DNA of 64,000 nt from Georgenia ruanii (GCF_009193175.1 NZ_VUKE01000016.1:1-64000); one strand, 5' to 3'; numbered from the stretch's first letter, positions 18,658 through 27,048 are shown. Made by a program: numbers and translations. Notes: generated by a model not told the origin, from the letters alone.

Positions 18658-19608
18658 TTACGCGGAGGTGTCCAACGGCCCACCGCGCAGCGTGACCAGG
18701 CGCATGAGGACGGCGGAGAACTCCTCCGGGTCGGTCACCCGGTAGGCCGCGCCGGTCTCCCCGGGGCCGACCTTGATGCCCACGTCGCCCTCGCCGAGGA
18801 CGGCGAAGGCGTCCTCGTCGGTGGTGTCGTCGCCGGCGTACAGGACGGCGTCCGCGCCGAGCTCGGTGCGCAGCTGGACCAGGGCGTCGCCCTTGGTCAC
18901 GCTGAGCACCGACATCTCCACGACCTCCTTGCCCACGATGACGTGGACGTCGGGGTGGGTCGCGGGCCCGTCGAGCGCGGCCTGGGTGAGCCGCTCGGCG
19001 TCGGGGCGGGCGGCGGCGCGGGTGTGCAGCACGGCGGCGGCCGGCTTGACCTCGACGTGGGCGCCGGGGACGCCGTCGACGATCGCCTCGGTCTCCCGCA
19101 CCAGGCGGGCGAGCAGCGCGGTCTGCCCCTCGGTGAGGGCGACCGGGTCGGCGCGCAGCTCGCGCCCGCGGGGGCCGGCGACGACGGTGCCCCACTGGGC
19201 GCCGTGGCTGCCGATGATGCGCGTGCCGGCGGGGACGTCGGCGAGGGCGGTGAGGGTGGCGGCCTCGCGGCCGGAGACGACGGCGACCGTCACCCCGGGC
19301 AGGCCGGTGAGGTCCTGGATCGCCGCGGCGGACTCGGGCAGCACCTGGGAGGTGGAGGGGTCGAGCACGAGCGGGGCCAGGACGCCGTCGAAGTCCAGCC
19401 CCACGAGGATCGTCGGGGCGGCGGCGAGGTCGCGCACGGCGGAGTCCAGGATCTCCTCGAGGTGGGCGGTGAACAGCGGGGCGACCACCCCGGGGCCGGG
19501 CACGCCGGGGTCCTCGGCGCCCACCTCCGCGGCGCCCGCCCCGCGGGCCTCCGCGTCGGTGTCGGCCAGATCGGCGGCGTCGTCGGGGGTGGTGTCGTCG
19601 GTGCTCAT
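18658..19608 (-). CDS. otsB: Trehalose-6-phosphate phosphatase
   Basis: A 316-residue HAD-superfamily phosphatase that removes phosphate from trehalose-6-phosphate. After a non-conserved acidic leader of about 60 residues comes HAD motif I, V-G-L-D-F-D-G-V-L-A-P-L, with the nucleophile Asp and the second Asp. Motif II is V-A-V-V-S-G-R-E-A, the lysine motif lies in S-V-T-K-G-D-A-L, and motif IV is A-G-D-D-T-T-D-E-D-A-F. The ATG at 19608 overlaps the otsA stop codon (ATGA) and has its own GAGAGAG site, so the pair is coupled. It provides trehalose for stress tolerance and, in actinobacteria, glycolipids. Confidence 0.93.
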   Translation of the reverse strand: MSTDDTTPDDAADLADTDAEARGAGAAEVGAEDPGVPGPGVVAPLFTAHLEEILDSAVRDLAAAPTILVGLDFDGVLAPLVLDPSTSQVLPESAAAIQDLTGLPGVTVAVVSGREAATLTALADVPAGTRIIGSHGAQWGTVVAGPRGRELRADPVALTEGQTALLARLVRETEAIVDGVPGAHVEVKPAAAVLHTRAAARPDAERLTQAALDGPATHPDVHVIVGKEVVEMSVLSVTKGDALVQLRTELGADAVLYAGDDTTDEDAFAVLGEGDVGIKVGPGETGAAYRVTDPEEFSAVLMRLVTLRGGPLDTSA

Positions 19609-21038
19609 ACGCTCTCTCGCTCGCTGGGGACGGACATGGCGAGGTAGCCGAGGAAGTCGTCGGCCCACCGCTGGACGTCGTGCTGCATGACCCGGCGGCG
19701 CATGCTGCGCATCCGCCGTCGACCCTCCCGCGCGTCCATGGTGATCGCCCGCATGATGGTGGCCTTGGTGCCCGCGATGTCGTGCGGGTTGATCTGCAGC
19801 GCCTGCCCGAGCTCGTCCGCGGCGCCGGTGAACTCGCTGAGCACCAGGGCGCCGCCGAGGTCGGAGCGGGCCGCGACGTACTCCTTGGCGACGAGGTTCA
19901 TCCCGTCGCGCAGGGAGGTGACCAGCATGACGTCGGCGGCCAGGTACAGCGCCGCCATCTCGGTGGCCGGGTAGGAGTGGTGCATGTAGTGCACGGCGGC
20001 GCGGCCGAGGGTGCCGAAGTCGCCGTTGATGCGCCCGACGGTCACCTCCACCTCGTCGCGCAGCAGCTGGTACTGCTCGACGCGCTCCCGCGACGGGCTG
20101 GCCACCTGCACCAGCGTGGCCTCCGGGACGCGCAGCTGGCCGTCCTCGAGGAGCTCGCCGAAGGCCTTGAGGCGGTGGCGGATGCCCTTGGTGTAGTCGA
20201 GCCGGTCCACCCCCAGGAGCAGGATCTCCGGGCTGCCGAGCTCCTTGCGGATCTGCTTGGCGCGGGCGATGACGTCCGGGGTGCGGGCGAGCTCGTCGAA
20301 GGCGGCGGAGTCGATGGAGATGGGGAACGCCTGGGCGCGCACCTGCCGGTCCGGGCGCGACCAGTGGCCGGGCATGGTCACCTGCGGGCCGCGGACCTGC
20401 AGGTCGGTGAGGCGGCGCACCGCGCGCAGGAAGTTCGAGGCGTCCCCGGGGCGCTGGAAGCCCACCAGGTCCGCGCCGAGCAGCCCGTCGACGACCTGCC
20501 GGCGCCAGGGCAGCTGGGCGAAGATCTCCACCGGCGGGAACGGGATGTGGTTGAAGAACCCGATCTTGACGTCCGGGCGCAGCAGCCGGAGCACGGAGGG
20601 CACCAGCTGCAGCTGGTAGTCGTGGACCCACACCGTCCCGCCCGGGGCCACCGCCTCCGCGGCGGCCGCGGCGAAGCGGCGGTTGACCGCCACGTAGGCG
20701 TTCCACCAGTTGCGGTGGAACTCCGGCGGGACGATCACGTCGTGGTAGAGCGGCCACAGGGTGCCGTTGGAGAAGCCCTCGTAGTAGTCGGCGATCTCCT
20801 GGGCGCTGAGGGTCACCGGCGTCACGTGGATGCCCTCGGCGTCGAAGGGGTCGTGCTCGAGGCCCGCCTTGCCGGACCAGCCCACCCAGGCGCCGCCGTT
20901 CTTCTGCATGATGGGCGCCAGGGCGGTGACCAGGCCGCCGGGGGAGCGCTCCCAGCTCAGCGACCCGTCATCCTCGACCGTCATGTCGACGGGCAGGCGG
21001 TTGGCGACGACGACGAACTCATACTCTCCGGCAGGCAT
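19605..21038 (-). CDS. otsA: Trehalose-6-phosphate synthase
   Basis: A 477-residue GT20 glycosyltransferase that makes trehalose-6-phosphate from UDP- (or ADP-) glucose and glucose-6-phosphate. The N-loop is V-V-V-A-N-R-L-P-V, followed by R-S-P-G-G-L. Conserved active-site segments include V-W-V-H-D-Y-Q-L, F-F-N-H-I-P-F-P, L-L-G-V-D-R-L-D-Y-T-K-G-I and S-L-R-D-G-M-N-L-V-A-K-E. AAGGAG precedes the ATG about 11 nt upstream. It is the first gene of the otsA-otsB operon. Confidence 0.95.
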   Translation of the reverse strand: MPAGEYEFVVVANRLPVDMTVEDDGSLSWERSPGGLVTALAPIMQKNGGAWVGWSGKAGLEHDPFDAEGIHVTPVTLSAQEIADYYEGFSNGTLWPLYHDVIVPPEFHRNWWNAYVAVNRRFAAAAAEAVAPGGTVWVHDYQLQLVPSVLRLLRPDVKIGFFNHIPFPPVEIFAQLPWRRQVVDGLLGADLVGFQRPGDASNFLRAVRRLTDLQVRGPQVTMPGHWSRPDRQVRAQAFPISIDSAAFDELARTPDVIARAKQIRKELGSPEILLLGVDRLDYTKGIRHRLKAFGELLEDGQLRVPEATLVQVASPSRERVEQYQLLRDEVEVTVGRINGDFGTLGRAAVHYMHHSYPATEMAALYLAADVMLVTSLRDGMNLVAKEYVAARSDLGGALVLSEFTGAADELGQALQINPHDIAGTKATIMRAITMDAREGRRRMRSMRRRVMQHDVQRWADDFLGYLAMSVPSERESV

Positions 21039-21243
21039 GGGGCTGTCAGCTCCTTCTGTGATCCGCTCGCCACGCTACCGGCGGCCGCGCGGGGTCGCCC
21101 GGCCATGTGGCGCCGGTCACGGCGGGGGTGGGAACGCCGGTCCGCCAACCCCCGTGTTCGGCGCTCGCTCAGGGCGGGTGGGACCCGAGTCGCTGGGGAA
21201 TGGCACGCCCTCCTGCCGCCGGTCGCCGAGCGGGTGCTGTAGG

Positions 21244-21249
21244 TAGGTT
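21244..21249 (+). promoter_or_regulatory. Ser/Thr kinase -10 element, leaderless
   Basis: TAGGTT ends 7 nt before the ATG at 21257. Confidence 0.55.
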
Positions 21250-21256
21250 GGAGCCC

Positions 21257-23404
21257 ATGACGACGGCCGACGGAGAGCAGCGCGAGGTGGGCGGGTACCG
21301 CCTGCTGCGGCGCCTCGGCTCCGGCGGGATGGGCACCGTGCACGAGGCGGTCGACGCCGACGGGCGCCACGTGGCCCTCAAGCTCCTCCACCCGCACATC
21401 TCGGCCGACCCCCAGGCCCGCAAGCGGCTGGCGCGCGAGGTCTCCCTGCTGCACCGGGTGCGCGAGGCCGGCATCGCCCGGGTGCTCGACGCCGAGGTGG
21501 AGGACGCCGAGGCCTTCGTCGTCACCGAGCTCGTGGAGGGGCCCACGCTCGAGGAGGACGTCGCCGCCGACGGCCCCTTCAGCCCCTCCGAGCTGTCCCA
21601 CCTCGCCCACGGCTTGGCGGAGGCGCTGCGCGCCATCCACGCCGTCGGCGTCGTGCACCGCGACTTCAAGCCCGGCAACGTCATGATGAGCGAGCACGGG
21701 CCGGTGGTCATCGACTTCGGCATCGCGCAGGTGGCCGACGACGCCCGCCTCACCCAGACGGGCATGGTCACCGGCACCCCGGGCTACCTCGACCCCGAGG
21801 TCATCGCCGGCGCCGAGCCGTCGCCCACCTGCGACTGGTGGGGCTGGGCCGCGGTCCTGCTCTTCGCCGCCACCGGCCGGCCGCCGTTCGGGCGCGGGCC
21901 CACCGGCGCCGTCCTCGCCCGGGTGACCACCGGGCAGGCGGACACCGAGGGGCTCGAGCCGGTCGTCGCCAAGGCGCTGCGCGGCGCGCTCGACCCCCAG
22001 CCGGGGCGCCGCCTCGGCCCCGACGGCGTGCTCGCGGTGCTCGACGGGCAGTGGGGCGACGACAAGCTCACCCAGGCGCTGCAGGTCGGCGCCGCCGGGG
22101 CGCTGGCGGCCGGGGCGGGCCTGCTGGCGGGCGGCGAGGGCACCCCGGCGCTCGACGGCGGCCCGGCCACGGCGCCGTTCACCGACGGCACGCGGGCCGC
22201 CGCGATGGGTTTGCCGACCGGCGCGGCCGCCACCGATGCGAGGGCGGCGCTGCCCGCCACGGACGCGACGGCGGCGATGCCCGCGACGGGTGCGACGGCG
22301 GCGCTGCCCGCGCCCGGCGCGACCGCGGCGCTGCCCGCCGCGGACCCGACCGCGGCCCTGCCGGCGGCGGATAGTCACGCACCGACCGGGGCCGCGGACG
22401 CCGCGGGCCGGGCCACCCGCGCGATGGCGACGCCGGAGACGCGCGCCCTGCCCGCCGACCCACCCACCCGGGCGATGCCCGTCCAGCCCGCCACCCAGGC
22501 GCTGCCCGCCGACCCGCCGGTCATGCCGGCGTCGTACCCGCCCCGGCGGCCCGAGGGCGCCCTGACGTCGTACCCGCCGGCCCATCAAGCAGACGACCGC
22601 ACCGCCGTGTATTCGCCCGTGGGGCATCCCGGGGCCCCGGGCTACCCGGCCGAGCACGGCTACGGTCCCGGCGGTCATACCGTGCAGGGGCAGCCCCCGC
22701 AGGGCTATCCCGGCCAGGCGTATCCGGGGCAGGGACAGGTTCAGGGCTACCCAGGGCCCGGATACCCGGAGAGCTATCCCGCGCCCGGCTACCCCGGCCA
22801 GCCGCAGCCGGGCGAGGCCCCGCCCGCGTGGGCGCGCCCGCCGCGCCGGCGCACGCTCGTCGTCGCGACGGTCGGCGTCGGTGTGGCCGCCGTCGCCACC
22901 GCCTTCCCGGGCGCCTTCCTCGTCGCCGCCGCGGCGCTGCTCCTGCTCACCGCCACCACCGGGTGGGCCGGGCGGTCGCGGCGCGCGGCCCGGCTGCGCC
23001 GGGGGCCGCGCCCGGGCGACGACGCCCGCATGCTCGCCGGCCTGCCCTGGCACCTGCTGCGCGGCGCGCTCAGCGTGCTGCCCGGCGTGGTGGTGGGCGC
23101 CGTCGTCGGCGGCGCGACGTGGTGGGTGCTCACCTCGCTCGGCGACCCCCGCCTCGGCCCGCCGCTGGTGCTGGGGATCGCCGCGGCCGCCGCCCTGCTC
23201 GCCGCCTGGTTCACCCCCGGTGGCTGGACCGCCCGCCAGGGGGCCCGCGCGATGGTCGACGTGCTCACCCCGACCCGCGGGTTCCGCACCCTGCTCGTGG
23301 TGCTGGTGCTCGTCGTGGCCGCGCTGCTCGTGGCTCAGACGGTGGTGCTCGCGCCCGCCCCGCCCAGCTGGGCGCCGCTGCCCGGGCCGCCGTTCGGGAT
23401 CTGA
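21257..23404 (+). CDS. Membrane-anchored Ser/Thr protein kinase
   Basis: A 715-residue PknB-like kinase. The kinase domain (about 14-275) has the G-loop G-S-G-G-M-G-T-V, Lys42, the catalytic H-R-D at 134-136 followed by F-K-P-G-N, D-F-G at 153-155 and the G-T-P-G-Y-L-D-P-E activation segment. A long low-complexity linker follows. About 326-372 is an Ala/Pro repeat of T-A-A-L-P-A type, then P-P-T-R-A-M-P/Q-A-L-P-A-D-P repeats, and about 475-520 is G-Y-P-G-Q-type. The C terminus (about 533-710) has about four hydrophobic segments. There are no PASTA domains, so the extracellular input is not the usual muropeptide sensor. Targets unknown. Confidence 0.88.
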   Translation: MTTADGEQREVGGYRLLRRLGSGGMGTVHEAVDADGRHVALKLLHPHISADPQARKRLAREVSLLHRVREAGIARVLDAEVEDAEAFVVTELVEGPTLEEDVAADGPFSPSELSHLAHGLAEALRAIHAVGVVHRDFKPGNVMMSEHGPVVIDFGIAQVADDARLTQTGMVTGTPGYLDPEVIAGAEPSPTCDWWGWAAVLLFAATGRPPFGRGPTGAVLARVTTGQADTEGLEPVVAKALRGALDPQPGRRLGPDGVLAVLDGQWGDDKLTQALQVGAAGALAAGAGLLAGGEGTPALDGGPATAPFTDGTRAAAMGLPTGAAATDARAALPATDATAAMPATGATAALPAPGATAALPAADPTAALPAADSHAPTGAADAAGRATRAMATPETRALPADPPTRAMPVQPATQALPADPPVMPASYPPRRPEGALTSYPPAHQADDRTAVYSPVGHPGAPGYPAEHGYGPGGHTVQGQPPQGYPGQAYPGQGQVQGYPGPGYPESYPAPGYPGQPQPGEAPPAWARPPRRRTLVVATVGVGVAAVATAFPGAFLVAAAALLLLTATTGWAGRSRRAARLRRGPRPGDDARMLAGLPWHLLRGALSVLPGVVVGAVVGGATWWVLTSLGDPRLGPPLVLGIAAAAALLAAWFTPGGWTARQGARAMVDVLTPTRGFRTLLVVLVLVVAALLVAQTVVLAPAPPSWAPLPGPPFGI
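22236..22375 (+). repeat. Intragenic Ala-Pro coding repeat in the kinase linker
   Basis: Five or six units of about 8-9 codons encode variations of A-T-A-A-L-P-A(-A/T)-D/G. The DNA copies (gcgacggcggcgctgcccgc-like) are near-identical in places, suggesting recent slippage. Confidence 0.7.
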
Positions 23405-23437
23405 CGCCCACAGGACCACGGTCCCGACCCCTCGCTC

Positions 23438-23443
23438 TACCCT
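23438..23443 (+). promoter_or_regulatory. -10 element, leaderless, for the 23450 gene
   Basis: TACCCT ends 6 nt before the GTG at 23450. This supports transcription separate from the kinase gene 45 bp upstream. Confidence 0.5.
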
Positions 23444-23449
23444 GGGACG

Positions 23450-23932
23450 GTGGGCATGCGCGGTCGGTGGCAGGTGGGGCTCGTCCTCGCCCTGGCCGTG
23501 TGCGCACCGCTGCTGCTGGCCCTCCTCTCCGGGGCCGCCACGGTGCACTGCGTGCCCGTCCCCGGCGGCTGGACCCAGGCCGGGCTGACCCTGGCCCTCC
23601 TCGGTCCGGACGACGGCTGCCCGAACGGCCTCCTCGCCGTCGGCGCGACCACCGGGCAGGTGCTCACCGTCGTCGTCGCGGTGGCGGTCCCCGCGGTGTT
23701 GGCCCACCTGGCCCTGCTCACCGGGGCCGCGGGCGTGCTCGGCGCGGCCCGCTCCGTCGTCGTCGCGGTCGCCCGCCGGCTGGTCCGCCGGTTGCGGCCC
23801 CGCCCGGTGCGGCTGCCGGTGCGCCCGCGCCTCGCCGTCGTCCTCGGTGCCGCGTTCGCGCCGGTGCCGCGGGAGGCGTGGCGGCGCCCGCACCGGCGCG
23901 GCCCGCCGCGGGTGGCCTGCGCCCGCAGCTGA
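23450..23932 (+). CDS. Small membrane protein of unknown function
   Basis: A 160-residue protein with a hydrophobic segment at about 8-31. An extracytoplasmic region with two cysteines (V-H-C-V-P and D-D-G-C-P, suggesting a disulfide) follows, then a second long hydrophobic stretch (about 70-105) and a strongly basic tail rich in R-P and R-R. No family is recognised. The GTG at 23450 is chosen from the promoter spacing; M3 is an alternative start. The downstream DsbA-like oxidoreductase could act on its cysteines, but that is only a positional inference. Confidence 0.6.
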   Translation: MGMRGRWQVGLVLALAVCAPLLLALLSGAATVHCVPVPGGWTQAGLTLALLGPDDGCPNGLLAVGATTGQVLTVVVAVAVPAVLAHLALLTGAAGVLGAARSVVVAVARRLVRRLRPRPVRLPVRPRLAVVLGAAFAPVPREAWRRPHRRGPPRVACARS

Positions 23933-24004
23933 GGCCGTCGGCCCGCGCGGGTGCCCGCGCCGGCGTCGCCGGCACCGCCCACCCGACCGACAGGAAGCAC
24001 CCCC

Positions 24005-24802
24005 ATGTCCAGCAACATGTCCAAGGCCGAGAAGCGCGAGGCCGCCCGCGAGCAGGCCCGCCAGCTGCGCGAGGCGCAGGCCCGGCGCGAGCGGCGCAAC
24101 CGCAACCTCCTCATCACCGGCGTCATCGTCCTCATCGTGGTCGTCGCGGTCGCCGTGTTCGCGATCGTGCGGCAGGGCAGCCAGCCCGCCATCTCCTCCG
24201 TCAAGGAGATCCCCGCCAACACCCAGGTCAAGGACGGCGGCATCTCGCTCGGCTCGTCCCTCAAGGCCGGCACGGCGAACGAGGGCGCCCCCACGCTCGA
24301 CGTCTACCTCGACTACACCTGCCCGTACTGCGCCCAGTTCGAGAAGATCAACGCCGACTCCATCAACGAGCTCGTCAAGGCCGGTGACGCCACGGTGATC
24401 TACCACCCGGTCGCCATCCTCGACCGCACCGGCAACTTCTCCGGCTTCTCCGGCCGGGCCGCCGCGGCGGCCGCCACGGTCGCCGACAAGGCGCCGGAGG
24501 CCTTCAACACCTTCCACACCGCCCTGTACGACCTGTACACCACCTCCGGCGCCACCGAGGGCGTGGCCTCCACCGAGCCGAACGAGCAGGCCATCATCGA
24601 CACCGCCGTCAAGGCCGGCGTCCCGCAGGACGTCGCCAACACGGTCGGCGCCGGCACCTTCACGGACTGGGTGGGCGCGACCACCGAGCAGTTCCGCAAG
24701 GACGGCTTCTCCGGCACGCCCACCGTGCTCATCAACGGCAAGGAGTTCAAGAACTGGTCCGAGCCCGGTGCCCTCGCCGACGCCGTCAAGGCGGCCAAGT
24801 GA
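24005..24802 (+). CDS. DsbA-family membrane-anchored thiol oxidoreductase
   Basis: A 265-residue protein with a charged cytosolic leader (M-S-K-A-E-K-R-E-A-A-R-E-Q), a membrane helix at about 35-55 and an extracytoplasmic thioredoxin-fold domain of the DsbA/Thioredoxin_4 type. The active site is C-P-Y-C at residues 106-109 (D-Y-T-C-P-Y-C-A-Q-F). The cis-proline loop is in G-F-S-G-T-P-T-V-L-I-N-G. It probably forms or isomerises disulfides in exported proteins. GGAAG lies 9 nt before the ATG. The linker between anchor and domain is about 35 residues. Confidence 0.88.
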   Translation: MSSNMSKAEKREAAREQARQLREAQARRERRNRNLLITGVIVLIVVVAVAVFAIVRQGSQPAISSVKEIPANTQVKDGGISLGSSLKAGTANEGAPTLDVYLDYTCPYCAQFEKINADSINELVKAGDATVIYHPVAILDRTGNFSGFSGRAAAAAATVADKAPEAFNTFHTALYDLYTTSGATEGVASTEPNEQAIIDTAVKAGVPQDVANTVGAGTFTDWVGATTEQFRKDGFSGTPTVLINGKEFKNWSEPGALADAVKAAK

Positions 24803-24852
24803 GGCGGTGATTCCCGACGGCGGACCCGGCCCTGCGTGAGCAGGTCGCCGGG

Positions 24853-24979
24853 CCGCCGGGTCGGGGCAGGGGAGGACCCGCCGGGTCGGGGCGAGGGAGG
24901 CCCCCGCCCGGCGGCGCGCTTGGCGCCGGGATGGTGCGCCACGAGCTGCGACCGAACTCGGTCCGCGCCACGAGCTGCG
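24853..24979. repeat. Short direct repeats in the gap before tRNA-Thr
   Basis: ccgccgggtcggggc occurs at 24853-24867 and 24878-24892, and gcgccacgagctgcg at 24936-24950 and 24965-24979. The 221-bp gap (24803-25023) holds no convincing gene. Confidence 0.6.
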
Positions 24980-25023
24980 TGCCGAGCCGGCACCCAGTTC
25001 GTGGCAGACTCGTCCCCGGCCTC

Positions 25024-25099
25024 GCCGCCTTAGCTCAGCTGGTAGAGCACCCGCCTTGTAAGCGGACGGTCGTCGGTTCGAATCCGACAGGCGGCTCCA
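25024..25099 (+). tRNA. tRNA-Thr (anticodon UGU)
   Basis: A 76-nt cloverleaf with an encoded 3' CCA. The acceptor stem pairs gccgcct (25024-25030) with aggcggc (25089-25095), the D-stem gctc with gagc, and the T-stem gtcgg with ccgac around ttcgaat. The anticodon loop is cttgtaa with TGT at 25057-25059, reading ACA. The anticodon stem cccgc/gcgga has an apparent C27-A43 mismatch at its top. Confidence 0.95.
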
Positions 25100-25106
25100 T
25101 CGGGAG

Positions 25107-25144
25107 GGTCCGGCACATCGATGCGCCGGACCTCTCTCTTTTCT
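25107..25144 (+). terminator. Intrinsic terminator after tRNA-Thr
   Basis: An 8-bp stem ggtccggc (25107-25114) with gccggacc (25125-25132) encloses the palindrome catcgatg, followed by a genuine T-rich tail tctctcttttct. It is one of the few terminators with a T-tract in this window. Confidence 0.85.
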
Positions 25145-25193
25145 GCTCGTGCTTCAAGCTCCTTCTGCCGCCTCTCGAGTCGCGTCGGTTGGC

Positions 25194-25745
25194 TCAGTCC
25201 AGCGCCGAGCCGGCGTCCGGCTGCAGCTCCGGGCACGTCGTCCCGGGCGCGACGAGGGGCTCGAAGTGCCAGGGCTCGTTGAGGTAGACCCGGCACAGGC
25301 CGTAGGTGCTGCCATGCGCCTCGAGCCACTGCGCCCCGGTGGCGGGGCCGACGTCGATCGCCAGGCCGGCGACGTGGGCCGACCGTTCCGGCGGGAGCAC
25401 CCACCGGTGGGCTGCCTCGGCGGAGCCGTACTGGGTGATGGCCTCGTCCACCAGCCGCTGCTGGTCGCGGGCGCTGCGCCAGCCGGAGGTGATCCGGAGC
25501 TCGACGCCGGCGGACGCCGCGTCCTGCTGGGCCGCGTGGAAGCGGCTGTCGAGGTCGGCGTCCAGCGCGGTGGCCGCGGCGGGCTGACCCGCGTGAGAAC
25601 CGCGCAGCGTCGCCCAGGCGGACTCCACGCCGTCGCCCGTCGTGAGCCGGACCGCCACGGCCACGACCGCGAGGACGACCAGGACGAGGACGACGCCGCG
25701 CGCGGAGGCGCGGCGGACAGGCTGATCGGCGCTGACGTGACTCAT
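25194..25745 (-). CDS. VanY-type D-alanyl-D-alanine carboxypeptidase
   Basis: A 183-residue peptidase M15B/VanY-like protein. A membrane helix or signal anchor occupies about 16-35. The catalytic domain has S-G-W-R-S-A-R-D-Q-Q, then the Zn motif S-A-H-V-A-G-L-A-I-D-V-G (His and Asp ligands) and E-P-W-H-F-E-P (catalytic Glu region and third His ligand). It should trim D-Ala or cleave stem peptides outside the cell. There is no van cluster nearby, so general cell-wall maintenance is more likely than glycopeptide resistance. It converges on the tRNA gene. Confidence 0.88.
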   Translation of the reverse strand: MSHVSADQPVRRASARGVVLVLVVLAVVAVAVRLTTGDGVESAWATLRGSHAGQPAAATALDADLDSRFHAAQQDAASAGVELRITSGWRSARDQQRLVDEAITQYGSAEAAHRWVLPPERSAHVAGLAIDVGPATGAQWLEAHGSTYGLCRVYLNEPWHFEPLVAPGTTCPELQPDAGSALD

Positions 25746-25959
25746 GTCGCCGACTCTCGCCGGTTTCCGGGGGCCGCCGCGTCACCGCCCAGTCGGATAC
25801 GGGCGCAGCGTCGTCATCCGGAGGGTGGACCCCGCGTGGCGGGGATGGCCGCCGAGCCGCCGAGCCGGCGCGCCGCCGCGCCGCCGCATGCGCGCGCGCC
25901 GTATCGATCCGATGCTTGGCGGCCCTTCAGATTTGCCGCTCATCGCCGTCGGTAACCAG

Positions 25960-25965
25960 TACCGT
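25960..25965 (+). promoter_or_regulatory. -10 element, leaderless, for the 25972 gene
   Basis: TACCGT ends 6 nt before the ATG at 25972. The same hexamer precedes ispF. Confidence 0.55.
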
Positions 25966-25971
25966 CGGCGC

Positions 25972-26487
25972 ATGCGACGGCGCGCGAAGGAGTGGCTGGG
26001 CGCCGGCGTGGTCGCCGTCGTCGTCGGCGGGGTGATGCTCTTCGCGCCGGACACCAACCCCTACGCCGCGGAGCTGGCCGAGGCGCGGCGCGGTGCCTCC
26101 GCGTTCCAGCTCGAGGTGCTCGCGGACCGCCGCATCACCGACGCAGAGATCGCGGAGGCCCGGCGGCGCTGGAGGGCGTGCCTGCAGGACGCCGGGGTCG
26201 ACCCGGATTGGGCGGAGGGCGTCAGCGGCCTCCCCGTCGTGGACGCGTGCTACGAGAGCACCCGGGCGCACCTGGAGGAGCTGGCCTGGAACATGAAGGT
26301 CGACCCGGAGAACCGGGGGCTCGCCGTGGTGATCGCCGAGTGTCTGCAGCGTCAAGGCTTCCTGCCGGCCGGCTACGACCCGACGGGGCTCACCATGGAG
26401 GAAGCGGTACGGGGGCTCCTCGAGCGCGTCGACATGTCGGACGAGGACGTGCGGGCCTGCTTCCTCCCGGCCGCCGGGCCGAGATAG
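25972..26487 (+). CDS. Hypothetical membrane-anchored protein
   Basis: A 171-residue protein beginning MRRRAKEWLGAG, with one N-terminal hydrophobic segment (about 8-26). A soluble, helical, acidic extracytoplasmic domain follows and contains four cysteines (A-C-L-Q-D-A-G, D-A-C-Y-E-S, A-E-C-L-Q-R-Q-G and R-A-C-F). The pattern R-R-W-R-A-C-L-Q-D-A-G-V-D resembles secreted actinobacterial proteins of unknown function. The promoter spacing selects this start rather than the longer open frame upstream. Confidence 0.65.
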   Translation: MRRRAKEWLGAGVVAVVVGGVMLFAPDTNPYAAELAEARRGASAFQLEVLADRRITDAEIAEARRRWRACLQDAGVDPDWAEGVSGLPVVDACYESTRAHLEELAWNMKVDPENRGLAVVIAECLQRQGFLPAGYDPTGLTMEEAVRGLLERVDMSDEDVRACFLPAAGPR

Positions 26488-26508
26488 CCGCCTCCCGGAC
26501 GGGGCGCG

Positions 26509-27036
26509 TCACCGCAGCATGCGGGCGATGCCGACGACGCACGTCACCAGCAGGGCGACGAGCCCGGCGCCGAGGAGCACCGGGCCGCGGCCGAGGGCCA
26601 GGTGCCCGGCCGCCGCGCCGTCGAGCACCATCAGAATTGCGCCGAGGAAGGTCACCGCCATCCCCGCGCCCAGGCCGACCATGAGCCGCTCGCCCTCGCG
26701 GTAGAGGCGCTGGGCGTTGTCCTCGGTGACCCGCACCGGGTAGTTGAAGATCCGTGGGTGCCGCGACAGGGCCTCGATGCCGGCCTGGAGGACGAGCCAC
26801 ACGAGCGGGAGCCACAGCAGGGTCGCGCGGGGTCCGTAGCCGTCGGGCGTCCCGGCGGCGTCGAAGTGGGTCGGGATGGTGGCCGGCAGGCTCGGGTAGC
26901 GCACCGCGATCGCCATGACCCCGGCGAAGAACATCGCCCAGGTGGCGACGCGGACGGCACGGGTGACGGCGCCGGTGCGGTAGTCGGGGTTCGGGCGCCG
27001 GGCGAGGTCGGCGCGCGACCTTCGTTCCTCCGGCAC
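26509..27036 (-). CDS. DUF1648 membrane protein
   Basis: A 175-residue protein with about four membrane helices. The first loop contains Y-P-S-L-P-A-T-I-P-T-H-F-D-A-A-G-T-P-D-G-Y-G, the signature of DUF1648 (the SdpI-like N-terminal region). In SdpI this family confers immunity to a secreted toxin, but most actinobacterial members are uncharacterised and this one lacks an adjacent toxin gene. The GTG at 27036 is supported by the -10 element 6 nt upstream. Confidence 0.8.
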   Translation of the reverse strand: MPEERRSRADLARRPNPDYRTGAVTRAVRVATWAMFFAGVMAIAVRYPSLPATIPTHFDAAGTPDGYGPRATLLWLPLVWLVLQAGIEALSRHPRIFNYPVRVTEDNAQRLYREGERLMVGLGAGMAVTFLGAILMVLDGAAAGHLALGRGPVLLGAGLVALLVTCVVGIARMLR

Positions 27037-27042
27037 GTTGAC

Positions 27043-27048
27043 AGGCTA
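27043..27048 (-). promoter_or_regulatory. DUF1648 gene -10 element, leaderless
   Basis: On the minus strand TAGCCT ends 6 nt before the GTG at 27036. The same hexamer and spacing occur at cysS. Confidence 0.55.

Noticed and set aside
20981-24517. Very long open frame on the minus strand (over 1,100 codons)
   Set aside because: It is antisense to otsA, the kinase and the DsbA-like gene, and its composition is low-complexity Gly/Arg/Ala, typical of reading GC-rich genes backwards.
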